Positions 1 through 11,439 are shown, numbered from the stretch's first letter. The stretch is 64,000 nucleotides of DNA from Boswellia sacra (GCA_013180625.2 SNVD02012186.1:1-64000); one strand, 5' to 3'. Numbers and translations: made by a program. Notes: generated by a model not told the origin, from the sequence alone.

Positions 1-1490
1 GAGTATCGAAGTAATAAACCCGGTGAGACCGGGGTCGATCCACGAGGAAGGGAATTTAAGCGTTACAAATTATAAGCTAAACAAATGTGATATGGATGAT
101 TCAAAGAGGTGCCATGATAATATCAACAAGTATGTAAGATGGTAGGTGGTATTACCGACCATTCAAATATAAAACAAAAGGCAAGAGGAGGTAAAACCAT
201 CTATGGAAATAGGTGGTATAACCAACCATAGTAAATTAAAGAACAATTTCATAAGGTGGTAGAACCTACCATAGCAAATAAAATAAAAAGTTCATAAACA
301 ATAGAATAATTAAAAATACAAGAGGAATTAACACAATAACAATGAAGGCTAAGGTTAGGGGATCCGCCCTTGATATTTCAAATAAGGATAATTAACCCTT
401 TTAGTTATATGAATTATATTTGTTTCATTACCAATATTTATACCACTTCTTGTAAATGGGTTCAAGCATCCAATGTGCCAATCACCATATGTCTACAACA
501 AATCAAGGTTCCTAACTAGATTCGTGTCGGTAAGGAAGAACCATACATCATCTAGAAAGGATCCAAGCATTTGATGTGGCAAGGATTGTCGACAATGGAT
601 CAAGACCTCCACTTTACGAGTGGTGTCAAGATTGATTAAGAAATTAAATATAAATCATATTGAATAAACATTTTAAGATTAAGATTATTAAGCACATATT
701 AAGGGTTAGAGAATCCTTATTCTCATATCAAGGGTTTCACCCTTTCACCTTAGCAAAAGAGAAATTAGAAGAACATTATAATACAAAGAAAATAAAATGC
801 AAGAAAAAGAAATTCATTAATAACATAAACACACAAAACACAATACAAGATCCTAGCCAAAGCCAAAATGTTCCAGCCAAGGCCCAGATGCCCCAATGGG
901 TCACAAGGAACCTCTATTTATAGATACATCCAGGGGCAAACTTGTCAAATTACAAGGGCATAATTGTCAAATATTAGTTGTAAATATCTTTGACAATTGG
1001 GACATTAGGCACCGACTTTGACCATCAATTTTGACATCGAAATGTTGTGAATTTTAATCATATGTCTTCATGAAAGTTGTAGATATTTCTCTCAGTTTTC
1101 TAGAACATATTGATTTGCACAATTTGGATACGTATTTTGAGAGATACGATCCAAATACTGAGGCCTGGTCAGACTGGGCTGAGACTGTAGATGGGTTCAT
1201 TTCAAGCCCAATTTTGGTCCACTAAGAGCCCGAATTTGATGATGCTTGTGAAATGCAATCTTGTAGAAAATTAAATCATCTTTCCAAAACATTAAGAATT
1301 GCATCATTCTGATCTATAAAAAGAGAGTTATGCCCATTTTACCGAACCTGTAACAAAACCAAAATTAAGAGAAATTAATTCCAAAGATACAAGTGCTACA
1401 AATATGCTTAAGTTGAGGAATTTAATGACACTATTAATGCAATATGATGAACTAAACTCTTATTAAACATGCATATTTAAGTGTTCATCA
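1..1490 (-). repeat. LTR1, 3' LTR of element A (first 37 bp off-window)
   Basis: It aligns throughout with the LTRs at 10036 and 16106 and ends in GTGTTCATCA next to a C-run that is the complement of the PPT. On the minus strand it would begin TGATGAACAC. A TATA box (TATAAATAG, minus) lies at 914-922. It contains a segment of about 160 bp (roughly 110-330) that LTR3 also has and LTR2 lacks. Confidence 0.93.
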
Positions 1491-1525
1491 CACCCCCCAA
1501 CTAGCTTATTGCTAGTCCCTAGCAA
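1491..1525 (-). promoter_or_regulatory. Polypurine tract and adjacent stem-loop of element A
   Basis: The plus strand reads CACCCCCCAAC directly after the LTR, so the minus strand has a purine run (GTTGGGGGGTG) just upstream of the 3' LTR, where plus-strand DNA synthesis is primed. Beside it, 1509-1525 is a perfect inverted repeat: TTGCTAG, loop TCC, CTAGCAA. The same arrangement is found at 11405-11439 and 17634-17668. Confidence 0.8.
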
Positions 1526-2686
1526 TTAAAACGTTATTATTTAGAAGTGATTTATAGAATTTTACATCCAAGGTGGTCATTATTGCACTCTCCTTGATTT
1601 TATCCAAATAAACAAACTCTCAACTGATTTTTTTTTTATATGACTCATGTACCCTTCAGTCAAGATATCCACAAACCTTCTGTTGTGCTCAGTTGACACA
1701 TGACTATGGGGCTTATTAGAAATAAGCCATATCGGTTCTAGTCTTTGTTAAGGCTAACAACCTTAAGGTAGGGGATATTCATTCATTTTATACATTTTTT
1801 TCTTTTTTTTTTCTTTTTTTTTTTTTAAAGAATGCATCTTTAACCCATGTAGCGAGCCTTAGGCTAATGACTCCCAGACCAGTTGGCCTTAAGGCATTAG
1901 GTGTTAAGACACCCCTACGAGCTTAACGACTCGGGTTGCCGATGCTTTATTTTTGCTTAGAAACTTGTGGATAGTGCAAGGTTCAATCCCATTAAGCTTT
2001 CTCCTTAATCCATGTAGCGACTTTGGGCCAATAGCTCCCAAACCAGTTGGTCTTAGGGTATTAGGTGTTGAGGCACCCCTCGGGCTTAATTGCTCGAATT
2101 AAGGAGGCTACAAGACCAAACTTATCCACCATTACTTTCTCTCTTTTTTCTTTTCTTTTTTTTTTCTTTTTTTTTTCATTTTTCATTTTTTTTTCATTTT
2201 TTTTTAAACTTTCCACTTCCTTTTGTTGTTTTCCTAAACAAAATAAAAGAACTCAAATATTGCAATATTTCATTTTGCCACCCACAATCATACATCAAGG
2301 TATGTGTGTGTGTGAAGAAAGATTCATAGATACTTGCTTAATGAGCACATAAGCACACAATTTATTAAATGATAAGTTTGTGAGAGTTCATAGATTTGAA
2401 TGATTCAAAGTGAAATGAATAAGACCTCCTTGTTATAAAATTCAAAAATCAAGAATAAATAATATCAAATAAGTTTTCAAAAATGCAAGAATAAAATGAC
2501 AAATTGGTTAGAATGGGTTTCAAGAGTTCAAACTGGTCCTCCCTACTCTGCCATTCCTGACCCAGAATGCGTCTTAAGAGGATTTGAACTCCTTACACCG
2601 CACTCTAAATCTAATTACTAACTCGCTTTTTTTTTTTTTTGCAAGAAAAAATAAAATTTCAAGACACACTTATTTCTACTATCCTT
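1526..2686. other. 3' noncoding region of element A
   Basis: No gene is visible. It holds a diverged direct repeat of about 100 bp (roughly 1838-1940 and 2007-2100), each copy containing a 'ccca-accagttgg' block followed by a gcattaggtgtt-type block, plus poly-T stretches near 1795-1825, 2150-2210 and 2628-2640. The counterpart in element B is closely similar (11440-12616). ORFs here are artefacts of the T-runs. Confidence 0.7.
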
Positions 2687-2721
2687 CCCCCCCAACCAAA
2701 TGAAACATTGTCCTCAATGTT
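2687..2721 (-). promoter_or_regulatory. Second, internal PPT-like tract with stem-loop
   Basis: Seven C (2687-2693; G on the element's sense strand) are followed at 2704-2721 by a perfect stem-loop: AACATTG, loop TCCT, CAATGTT. This copies the layout of the LTR-adjacent PPT and hairpin but lies about 1.2 kb further inside. It is conserved in element B (12617-12651) and in the older element (51692-51725). Confidence 0.6.
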
Positions 2722-2837
2722 TAAATGTAGAGAGATAAAGTATAGGAGACATTACCTGAAGCTTCTGTTATTCAAGAGAGATGACCTGAAAGACTCATAA
2801 AATAAAATGCTAAAAATAAAATAAGGACAAGAAAAAA

Positions 2838-3494
2838 TTACAAACGGAGATTCAGATCCAATTTGCACTTTTTGTTTTGCCCTCCTGCCCAATTAATTTG
2901 AGTACTAGCTGGGTCAGGTTCATACTCAACTTCTTGTAGTTTGTCAAGTAGCTCACCAGTAGAAGTGGCAGAAATAAGGATCTCTCTCGCTGAATGAGGG
3001 ATAAAATTCTGTTCCACAGCGGCATCAACAAAACTTATCAAAGGATCAAAGAAATTTTTGACATTCAACAAACCTATGGGTTTTTGATGGAGATTCAGTT
3101 GGGCCCAAGAGGCAATTTGAAAAATTTTTTCAAGAGTGCCAAAGCCACCTGGTAAAGCAATAAAGGCATCTGAATTGATGAGCATATGTGCCATGCGTTC
3201 ATGCATAGAGGAGACCTGTAACTCGCTTCCCAACCGTTTTTCCAACAATACTTTTCTACAGCCAAAGCTTTAAAAACTCCTAAAACTTGAGTACCCCAAT
3301 ACATGTGGCGCTGTTTAACACACAGCCCATTAACCCGAGGCTACCTCCCCCATAAACCACATGAATCTTTTCATGTCAGAGCCAGTAGCCTACCAAGATA
3401 ATTTGCTACTGCTACAAACTCTTTACTTTTACCCGATCGAGATTCACAAAATAAACATATCCTTTGGATTTGACGTTTTTGAAGTTTTCTCCAT
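2838..3494 (-). pseudogene. LOG: LOG cytokinin phosphoribohydrolase, frameshifted copy A
   Basis: This copy is homologous over its whole length to the intact LOG frame at 12766-13416, with the start codon at 3494. LOG enzymes release active cytokinin bases from cytokinin riboside 5'-monophosphates. The N-terminal third (about 3240-3494) carries frameshifts and indels; the open part from 3248 encodes the catalytic His-Glu-Arg segment, the PGG-loop and the C-terminus. The terminal Glu of the family signature PGGxGTxxE is Lys here (PGGFGTLEK), so the copy would be catalytically compromised even without the frameshifts. It lies between ORF X and the 3' noncoding region. It is intronless, unlike plant host LOG genes, which points to capture from a spliced transcript. 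Confidence 0.88.
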
Positions 3495-3814
3495 GTCTAT
3501 ACAACTCTCTAACTATGTGTGAAGAGGAGAACAAGAGATGTCATATTTATGGAGTGCAAAAAGGTATTCTAATGATGACATATAAAAAGGTAGCTCAGTT
3601 GTTTGTTGAAAAAGTTTGACAATAATGCATTGAGATTCAAAAAAAAGATGATGAAATAAAACATCATAAATGCACAAGTCAAACAAAAGATACAAATTCA
3701 AAAATGACAGCTGTAATGTATTAAAATTCAAAAATGATGGCAACGCATGCATTGTACAGGTAGTTGTGACTGTGGCGCACATCTTCCTCTGGTTTTTGAC
3801 GTCCAGAAACGGCT

Positions 3815-4390
3815 TTAAACACCTTCTATGAGTTGGGGATAGCTCCCTCCAGTTTTCCTTATAAACTGGCAACAGGGTCGTTTTGAGTCAGATTCCAAGA
3901 CTATAGCGTTTCCGTGGCTATCTCGGAATTGTGTCCCAATTAAAAATTTCATCACAGCTGCACGAGTCCAAAGAATGCGTCTCAAGAGTCGTTCGGAATC
4001 ATCCAAAGACTCCCTTTACTCAAAAAAAAAAAAACTCAGTCCATTCTTGATGAACTGTAGTTTAGCCTCTCGATTGTTAGACAAATATCCCAAGGAGCGG
4101 CAACGCTGGTTACAAGTCCATCTTGCACATCTGGGACAAACTTGTAACCTTTTCGCTCTTCGCTTTTTGGCATAAGAGCTTTTTCCCAAACCTGGCCTAT
4201 GGGAAACAAGATTATCTGAAAACTCACAAGAGAATCGAACCTTGGCTTCAATTAACCATCTTAAATCAGCAGGAATACCCTTACGCATCAACAACCTTAG
4301 TCTTTCTGCACGAGCTTTATAAATTTTAAGCAAATCATTTTGAGGAAGAGAGGGAAAATGTTTGTGCAATTTTGAGAGAATGGTATCCAT
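3815..4390 (-). pseudogene. ORF X: basic Cys-rich protein, carlavirus-NABP-like (broken)
   Basis: This extra reading frame lies between integrase and LOG, with its likely start at 4390 (MDTILSKLHKHFP). About 110 residues in comes a very basic stretch (SSYAKKRRAKRLQ), then at once a Cys cluster C-x2-C-x4-C-x3-C, then a segment ending in LQFIKNGL. The layout (basic Tyr-Ala-Lys/Arg-rich run, Cys finger, Phe-Ile-x2-Gly tail) resembles the cysteine-rich nucleic-acid-binding family of carlaviruses (Viral_NABP), from memory of the family; the Cys spacing is shorter than I expect there. A 13-nt homopolymer near 4020 breaks the frame, and the rest continues at 4006-3815. A related copy in the older element (52739-53318) argues that it was a real gene. 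The function is unknown; RNA binding or silencing suppression is only an inference. Confidence 0.5.
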
Positions 4391-4510
4391 GTGAAGAAAA
4401 TGAGAGAGAAGAAAGAAAATGGATGCAAGCAACAGTTTTTAGGGAACTGAAAAACCGACTTTAATAGTCACGGAGTACCGTATCCGCCACTTGACCGGAA
4501 AAATCAATCC

Positions 4511-4984
4511 TTAAAAAGGATCGACTAAAGCAATGGACTCTTCATTTTGGTCAAAATTTTCAAAGAATGGTTTTAACCGTTGTCCATTAACTTTAAACAC
4601 ATGACCATTCTTTGGGTTCTCAATTTCAATTGCTCCATGAGGGAAAACATTTTTAACAATGAAAGGCCCAGTCCAACGTGACCGAAGTTTACCAGAAAAT
4701 AAATGCAACCTTGAATCATACAAAAGAACTTTTTGTGAAGGTTCAAAAGATTTTCTAACAATGGATTTGTCATGAAAAACCTTCATTTTTTCTTTGTAGA
4801 TTTTAGAATTTTCATAAGCCTCATTCCTGATTTCTTCAAGTTCACTCAGTTGGAGTTTTCGTAACTTGCAAGCATCATTCAAGTTTGTGTTAAATGTTTT
4901 AATGGCCCAATAAGCTTTATGTTCAATTTCCACTGGCAAGTGACAAGGTTTTCCATAAACTAATCTATAAGGAGACATTCCCAA
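4511..4984 (-). pseudogene. Integrase C-terminal part (element A)
   Basis: This is the end of the Athila-type integrase, including the C-terminal strand-rich domain (around [20 protein letters not shown]) that follows the catalytic core in plant Ty3/gypsy integrases. No chromodomain is visible. A frameshift in a T-run near 5060-5070 separates it from the core. It ends with a stop at 4511, and ORF X starts about 120 bp further on. Confidence 0.85.
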
Positions 4985-5057
4985 TGATGTTTTGAAAGCA
5001 GTTCGGTAAGCCCAGAGTGCATCATTAAGTCTTAAAGACCAATCTTTACGATTTGGG

Positions 5058-6263
5058 TTAACCGTTTTTTTCTAAGATCTGTTTTATCTCCCTATTAGCT
5101 AATTCAACTTGTCCACTTGTTTGTGGGTGATAAGGTGTAGAAATTTTATGGGTTATTCCATATTTCTTCATTAAAGTTTCAAATGGTTTGTTACAAAAAT
5201 GTGTACCCCCATCACTAATAATGGCTCGAGGAATTCCAAATCTACTCAAGATATTCTCTTTCAAGAATTTGACAACTGTTTTGTGATCATTGTTTCGACA
5301 TGGAATTGCCTCGACCCATTTTGAAACATAGTCTACTGCAACAAGGATGTACACAAAACCAAATGACGGTGGAAAGGGTCCCATAAAATCAATACCCCAA
5401 CAGTCAAAGATTTCAACGATAAGAATGGGATTCAACGGCATCATGTTTCTTTTTGAAATATATCCCAATTTTTGACAATTTTCACACGTTTTGCAAAATG
5501 CATGTGCATCTTTAAATAAGGTGGGCCAATAAAATCCACATTGTAATATCTTAGCAGCTGTTTTTTTAGATGAAAAATGTCCGCCACATGCTTCGGAATG
5601 ACAAAAGTTAATGGCACTACTTACTTCATTGTCGGGTATGCATCTTCTTATTATTTGATCCGGACAATATTTGAAAAGATACGGATCATCCCAGTAAAAA
5701 TTTTTCACCTCGGTTAAAAATTTTCTTTTGTCTTGAGCATTCCAATGAGGTGGCATTTTCCCTGTCGCAAGAAAATTTACAATGTTAGCAAACCAAGGTA
5801 CAGTAGCAACAGAATATAAAAATTCATCAGGAAAGGAATCATTGATAGGTGAAGTTTCAATTAATGTCTCTGTCGTTAGTCTTGAAAGATGATCTGCAAC
5901 GACATTGTCGGCTCCTTTCTTATCCTTTATTGTGATGTTGAATTCTTGGAGCAATAAGATCCACCGTATCAATCTAGTTTTTGCATCCTGTTTAGTCATT
6001 AAAATCTTCACAGCTGCATGGTCAGTGTAAACAATTGTTGGAGAGCCAATTAAATAAGATCGAAATTTGTCCAATGCAAATACTACTGCAAGTAGTTCTT
6101 TCTCAGTTGTTGTGTAATTCATTTGTGCAACATTTAAAGTCCTACTTGCATAGTATATTACATAAGGCTTACCTTCTTTTCTTTGTCCTAAGACAGCACC
6201 AACGGCATAGTCACTTGCATCACACATCAATTCAAAAGGCAAGGACCAATCAGGATATTGCAT
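5058..6263 (-). pseudogene. RNase H and integrase core (element A)
   Basis: This 401-residue open segment of pol begins inside RNase H ([13 protein letters not shown] near residue 14, [15 protein letters not shown] near 53, YTDHAA at 79-84). Integrase follows: the zinc-binding HHCC module is H222, H229, C260 and C263, and the catalytic triad is D292 (IDFMGP), D351 (ISDGGTHF) and E387 (GQVELANRE), with the canonical 35 residues between the second Asp and the Glu. The individual domains look intact. The reading frame is cut off from RT upstream and from the integrase tail downstream, so no functional Pol can be made from this copy. Confidence 0.9.
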
Positions 6264-6611
6264 AATTGGAGCAGTTGTTAAAAGTCCAATTAGTGTATCA
6301 AAGGCATTTTGACATTCTTGAGTCCATTCAAAGGAAGTATCTTTTATTAAGAGGTTACAAAGAGGTTTAGATATAGCACTGAAATTTCTTATGAACCTCC
6401 TATAAAATCCAGCATGCCTAAGAATGAACGAACCTCTTTGACTGTTTTTAGGGGAGGTAAATGGGAAATTAATTCCACTTTTTTTTTTTTTTTTTTTTTT
6501 TTTTTTCTTTTGCTGTATCCACTTTCAATTCCTTTAGAAGACATCCCTGACTAAACAATTCCTGAAGTGACCATAAATGACATTTTTCCCAATTCAAATA
6601 AGACCCTTTTT

Positions 6612-6992
6612 CTACACAACCTTTTTTAGACTTTTTTCAATTTTCAAACAATTATCAAAAGAGTTTCCAAAGACAGTTAAATCATCCATGAAAACTTCTA
6701 AATACTGCTCAACCATGTCACTGAAAATGCTTAACATGCATCTTTGAAAAGTGGCTGGGGCATTACAAAGTCCAAAAGGCATTCTCCTAAATGCAAAAGT
6801 GCCAAAGGGGCACGTGAATGTTGTCTTTTCTTGGTCTTCAAGTGCAATGGGAATTTGATAGTAGCCTGAGTATCCATCAAGAAAGCAGTAGTAGGGGTTT
6901 TCTGCTACTCTTTCAAGAATTTGGTCAAGGAAGGGTAAGGGAAAGTGGTCTTTTCTAGTGACAGCATTTAATTTTCTATAATCAATGCACAT
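6612..6992 (-). pseudogene. Reverse transcriptase palm/fingers (element A)
   Basis: RT fragment of Athila type. It opens with CIDYRKLNAVTRKDHFPLPF, contains the FGLCNAPATFQRCM block, and has the catalytic box FMDD at residues 101-104. Between this fragment and RNase H (6264-6611) the sequence is decayed and interrupted by a T-run of about 25 nt at 6480-6506. The stretch 6993-7269 upstream is also RT but out of frame. Confidence 0.9.
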
Positions 6993-7269
6993 CCTCCAAC
7001 TAGATGAGACACGAGTTGGTAATAATTCACCCTTTCATTTTTAACTACTGTAATGCCAGATTTCTTAGGTACTACTTATGTAGGGCTTACCCACTTACTA
7101 TCAGACATAGGATAGATAATTCCCACATCAAGTAGTTTGAGAACTTCAGCCCTAATGACCTCTTTCATGTGTGGATTTAATCTCCTTTGAGGTTGTTGAG
7201 ATGTTTTGGCATTTTCCTCTAAATGTATTCTATGTGTGCAAATTAAAGGGTTAATGCCTTTTATATCTT

Positions 7270-7704
7270 TTAAAGTCCACCAATTGCATTTTTATGCCTT
7301 TTAAGCACTTCTATCAACTTACCTTGTTGCTCGCATGTGAGGGATGAAGAAATTACCACCGGATATGTCTGATTCTCCCCAAGATATGCATATTTCAGTC
7401 CTTCAGGTAAGGGCTTCAATTCTAACTTGGGAGCTTCCTCTTCCTTGCTTTCATTCATTTGCCCCAATTCTTCAAATCTTGATTTTGAGCTTTTTTCCAA
7501 CACCTGTGCACAATCCAGTAAAGAGCATATATCAGAAAGATCAGACTCTAGTTCCATGCTTGATTCTAATGAATTCACTAGAGAAGTTTTTCCAAGGGTC
7601 AGAAGAACTCCCTTTTTGGATGTGATCTTCCACAATAGATCTACAATTGGCTTCATCAACTTCATCTTCTTCTTCATTTGGTTGTTTGCACATATTGAAA
7701 ACAT
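7270..7704 (-). pseudogene. Protease-RT linker (element A)
   Basis: An open segment between protease and RT, including the PPLPEGLKYAYLGENQTYPV-like block that precedes RT in Athila polyproteins and a SSLTCEQQGKLIEVLKRHK segment. It overlaps the end of the gag-protease frame in another frame (7541-7704), so a frameshift separates the two in this copy. The function is presumably structural linker. Confidence 0.7.
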
Positions 7705-9940
7705 TAAGTTCCAATGTCATGTTCCCAAACGATAACTTCATGACTCCATTCCTGCAATTAATCAAAGCATTAGAGGTAGCTAGAAATGGACGCCCTAAAA
7801 TAACATGAATTGAATTGCTTACTTCCACTGGTTGTGTGTCCAAGACAATAAAATCCACTGGGTAAATGAATTTATCGACTTGAACTAACACATCTTCTAC
7901 TACTCCTCTTAGTACTTTAATTGATCTATCAGCAAGCAAAAGAGTCACAGAAGTCAGTTTTAACTCATCTAGATTGAGTTTCTGAAAAACTGAGTATGGA
8001 AGCAAATTCACACTAGCACCAAGATCAAGTAAAGCTTGTTCAATTTTATGGTCTCCAATAACACATGAAATTGTAGGACAACCTGGATCCTTATATTTAA
8101 CTGTATTATTATTTTGAAGAATAACACTTACTTGCTCGGCTAGAAAGGCCTTCTTTTTCACATTCAGTTTTCTTTTCACAGTGCACAAGTCTTTCAAAAA
8201 TTTTGCATAAGAAGGTACCTGTTTTATCACATCAAGCAAGGGAATGTTGACCTTTACCTGTTTGAAAATTTCAAAGATTTCATAATTGTGAGTTGGCTTC
8301 TTTGGTGTAGCTAATGCTTGAGGAAATGGAGGCACAGATGAGGATTTGGTTTCTTCTTCGCTAGGTGTTGGGTTGGCAGCCTCTTCCTGTCCTTTGGAGA
8401 TCGATTCTTCTTCTTTCTCACAAGGATTAGGAATGTGTTTTTTAACAACCTTACCATTGCAAAGGGTCATGACTGACTTGGCTTGGTCAAAATAATGGTT
8501 ATTTGAATTCCCTGCATTTGAGTTAGATTGATCTTTGGGTTTTTGCAATGTTTGAGAAGGAAATTTTCCTTTCTCTTGGATGCTACATGTAGATGCAAAT
8601 TTTGCAAGAGTTTTTGACAAATTTGCTAATGTTTGAGTAGTTTGACTATTGAAAGTCTCTTGCTTTGTAATGAATGAATGCACTGTTTCTTCAAAGTCAT
8701 TCCTAGGAGGAGGAGCATATGCATGATCATGAGAATTTTGAAAATTTTGTCGTGTTTGAAAAGGGACTTGTGAAGATTGTGCATGATTATCATTTTTCCA
8801 GCTAAATTTTGGATGATTTCTCCAACCAGGATTGTAGGTTTGTGAATATGGATTGTGATTTGGCCTTTTGAAAGTGTTCAAGGCGTTGGCTTCTTCATGG
8901 AGGCATTCCCTAAAGGCAGGCAAAGTTGGACAATTATCAGTAGAATGGTCATTGTTATCACAAATGTTACAGACATTTTCTTGAATAGAATTCAATTGAC
9001 CACTCTTGTTCATTTCTAAAGCCTCGACTTTTCTAGCTAGGGATGCATATTTGGCTTGAAGGTCATGGTCTTCCCTAAGGTTGTAAATAGCTCTATTGGA
9101 TGTCGAGGTTTGGGCCTTGCTTGGTACCTCATAGGTGCCAGCAATGTCCCATTTTTGTGCCTTTTCTGCTAAGGAATCTAGGAAGTCAAGTGCTTCCTCA
9201 GGGTCTTTTTCTTTAAATTCTCCTCTACACATTAATTCTACTAGTTGCCTATCTTGAGGTGTTAACCCTTCATAGAAATGTGCAACTATTCTCCAAGTTT
9301 CGAAACCATGGTGAGGACCGGTATTAAGTAGTTCCTTATACCTATCCCAACATTAGTAAAGAGTTTCCCCTTGTTTTTGAGAGAAATCAGAAATTTGTCT
9401 TTTAAGAGAATTTATTCTATGGGTAGGAAAATTTTTTTTCAAAAATTGTTGTTTCATCTCATCCATGAACTAATGGAATTCGACCTCAAATTTTGTAGCC
9501 ATGTTCTAGCTTTATCTTTTAAAGAAAAGAAAAAAGCTTTAATCTAATGGTGTTTATGCTACATTTGGGTCAGTGTAGAAGCTACATACCTCTTCAAAGA
9601 GTTTCAAGTGGGAATATGGGTTCTCCATGTCAAGGCCATGAAAAGTGGGTAAAAGTCGAACAAAACTTGGTTTGAAATTGAAATGGATTGAATCTGGAGG
9701 AGAAACTACACAAGATGGTGCACTAGTCCTTACCGGATTCATGTAGTTTCTGAGGGTTCTTCGTTGGTTTTGATCATTTTGTTGCGAACGGTTGTCCCCT
9801 TCATCCGTGAATATTTCTTCATGATTGTTGGCTATGTTTTCTAAGGAAGATGATGTTTTTCTAATAAGTCTATCACTAGATGTTCGTGACCAAATTTTCA
9901 TGCAAAAAAGGGAGAAGAAAAGAGAGCAAAAGATGAACAC
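7541..9940 (-). pseudogene. Gag and aspartic protease (element A)
   Basis: Athila-type Gag in two pieces. The N-terminal part (9940-9554) includes the SFVRLLPTFHGLDMENPYSHL block; the first Met codons lie in a hydrophobic stretch and the true start is more likely the later Met of MKIWSRTSS. The middle (9553-9233) is out of frame. The second piece (9232-7541, 563 residues) has a zinc knuckle C-x2-C-x4-H-x4-C at residues 88-101, then a Ser/Thr/Gln-rich spacer, then the protease with DLGAS, whose Asp is residue 403. Athila proteases normally have DLGAS in place of DTGAS. Gag packages the element RNA; the protease cleaves the polyprotein. Confidence 0.87.
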
Positions 9941-10011
9941 ACAAAAATAAAAAATTTAGATCTAAGATGAGAAAAGAGAACACTTACAATTTTGCACGCC
10001 AATTTTTACCT

Positions 10012-10029
10012 TCCCCGGCAACGGCGCCA
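10012..10029 (-). promoter_or_regulatory. Primer binding site, tRNA-Asp type (element A)
   Basis: The plus strand reads TCCCCGGCAACGGCGCCA, which equals the 3' end of plant tRNA-Asp including CCA, so the minus strand (TGGCGCCGTTGCCGGGGA) would pair with it over 18 nt. It lies six nucleotides from the LTR at 10036. tRNA-Asp priming is usual for Athila. Confidence 0.92.
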
Positions 10030-10035
10030 AAAACT

Positions 10036-11404
10036 TGACACATCCGAAAAAAGGATTGTCTCCCAAGTATAGGAGTGTCGAAGTAATAAACCCAGTGAGA
10101 CCGGGGTCGATCCACGAGGAAGGAGATTTTAGCGCTACAAATTATAAGTTAAGCAAATGTGATATGGATGATTCGAAGATATGACAAGATAATATCAATA
10201 ATAGATGAGAATGATTAAAATACGCAAGTAAAAGAAATTAACACAATAATAATGAAAGCTAAGGTTAGGGGATCCGCCTTTGATATTTCGAATAAGGATA
10301 ATTAACCCATTTTAGTTATATGAATTATATTTGTTTCGTTACCAATATTTATACCACTTCTTGTAAATTGGTTCAAGCATCCAATGTGCCAATCACCATA
10401 TGTCTACAACAAATCAAGGTTCCTAACTAGATTCGTGTCGGTAAGGAAGAACCATATATCATCTAGAAAGGATCCAAGCATTTGATGTGCCAAGGATTGT
10501 CGACAATGGATCAAGACCTCCACTTTACGAGTGGTGTCAAGATTGATTTAAGAAATTAAATATAAATCATATTGAATAAACATTATAAGATTAAGATTAT
10601 TAAGCACATATTAAGGGTTAGAGAATCCTTATTCTCATATCAAGGGTTTTCACCCTTTCACCTTAGCAAAAGAGAAATTAGAAGAACATTATAATAGAAA
10701 GAAAATAAAATGCAAGAAAAAGGAAATTCATTAATAACATAAACACACAAAACACAATACAAGATCCGAGCCAAAGCCAAAATGTTCCAGCCAAGGCCAA
10801 GATGCCCTAATGGGTCACAAGGCACCTCTATTTATAGATACATCCAGGGGCAAACTTGTCAAATTACAAGGGCATAATTGTCAAATATTAGTTATAAATA
10901 TCTTTGACTATTGGGATCATTAGGCACCGACTTTGACCATCAATTTTGACATCGAAACGTTGTGAATTTTATCACATGTCTTCATAGAAGTTGTAGATAT
11001 TTCTCTCAGCTTTCTATAACATATTGATTTGCACAATTTGGATACGTATTTTGAGAGATACGGTCCAAATACTGAGGCCTGGTCAGACTGGGCCGAGACT
11101 ATAGATGGGTTCACTTTAAGCCCAATTTTGGTCCACTAAAAGCCCGAATTTGATTATGCTTGTGAAATGCAATCTTGTAGACAATTGAATCAGATTTCCA
11201 AAACATTAAGAATTGCATCATTCTGATCTATAAATAGAGAGTTATGCCCATTTTACCGAACCTGTAACAAAACCAAAATTAAGAGGAATTAATTCCAAAG
11301 ATACAAGTGCTACAAATGTGCTTAAGTTGAGGAATTTAATGACACTATTAATGCAATATGATGAACTAAACTCTTATTAAACATGCATATTTAAGTGTTC
11401 ATCA
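10036..11404 (-). repeat. LTR2, shared by elements A and B
   Basis: A 1369-bp LTR starting TGACACATCC and ending GTTCATCA (plus strand). It is the 5' LTR of element A and, because a PPT follows at 11405, also the 3' LTR of element B. TATA box (TATAAATAG, minus) at 10828-10836. It lacks the segment of about 160 bp present in LTR1 and LTR3. Confidence 0.93.
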
Positions 11405-11439
11405 CACCCCCCAACTAGCTTATTGCTAGTCCCTAGCAA
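11405..11439 (-). promoter_or_regulatory. Polypurine tract and stem-loop (element B)
   Basis: Same sequence as beside LTR1: a C-run at 11405-11412 and the perfect stem TTGCTAG / CTAGCAA with TCC loop at 11423-11439. Confidence 0.8.

Larger units (their letters stand above)
1..11404 (-). mobile_element. Athila-type Ty3/gypsy element A carrying LOG and ORF X
   Basis: This is a retrotransposon read on the minus strand. Its 5' LTR is 10036-11404, the tRNA-Asp primer site is 10012-10029, gag-pol runs from 9940 to 4511, ORF X and a LOG pseudogene follow, and the polypurine tract (1491-1502) abuts the 3' LTR (1-1490, cut by the window edge). The Athila assignment rests on the DLGAS protease motif, the RT sequence style and the tRNA-Asp primer site. 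All long frames are broken, so the copy is dead. Its 5' LTR also serves as the 3' LTR of element B, so the two form a tandem array without separate target duplications. Confidence 0.88.

Noticed and set aside
2065..2352. Poly-Phe/Ser ORFs in T-rich noncoding DNA
   Set aside because: They are translations of T-runs; the counterpart in element B is not open and codon choice follows base composition.
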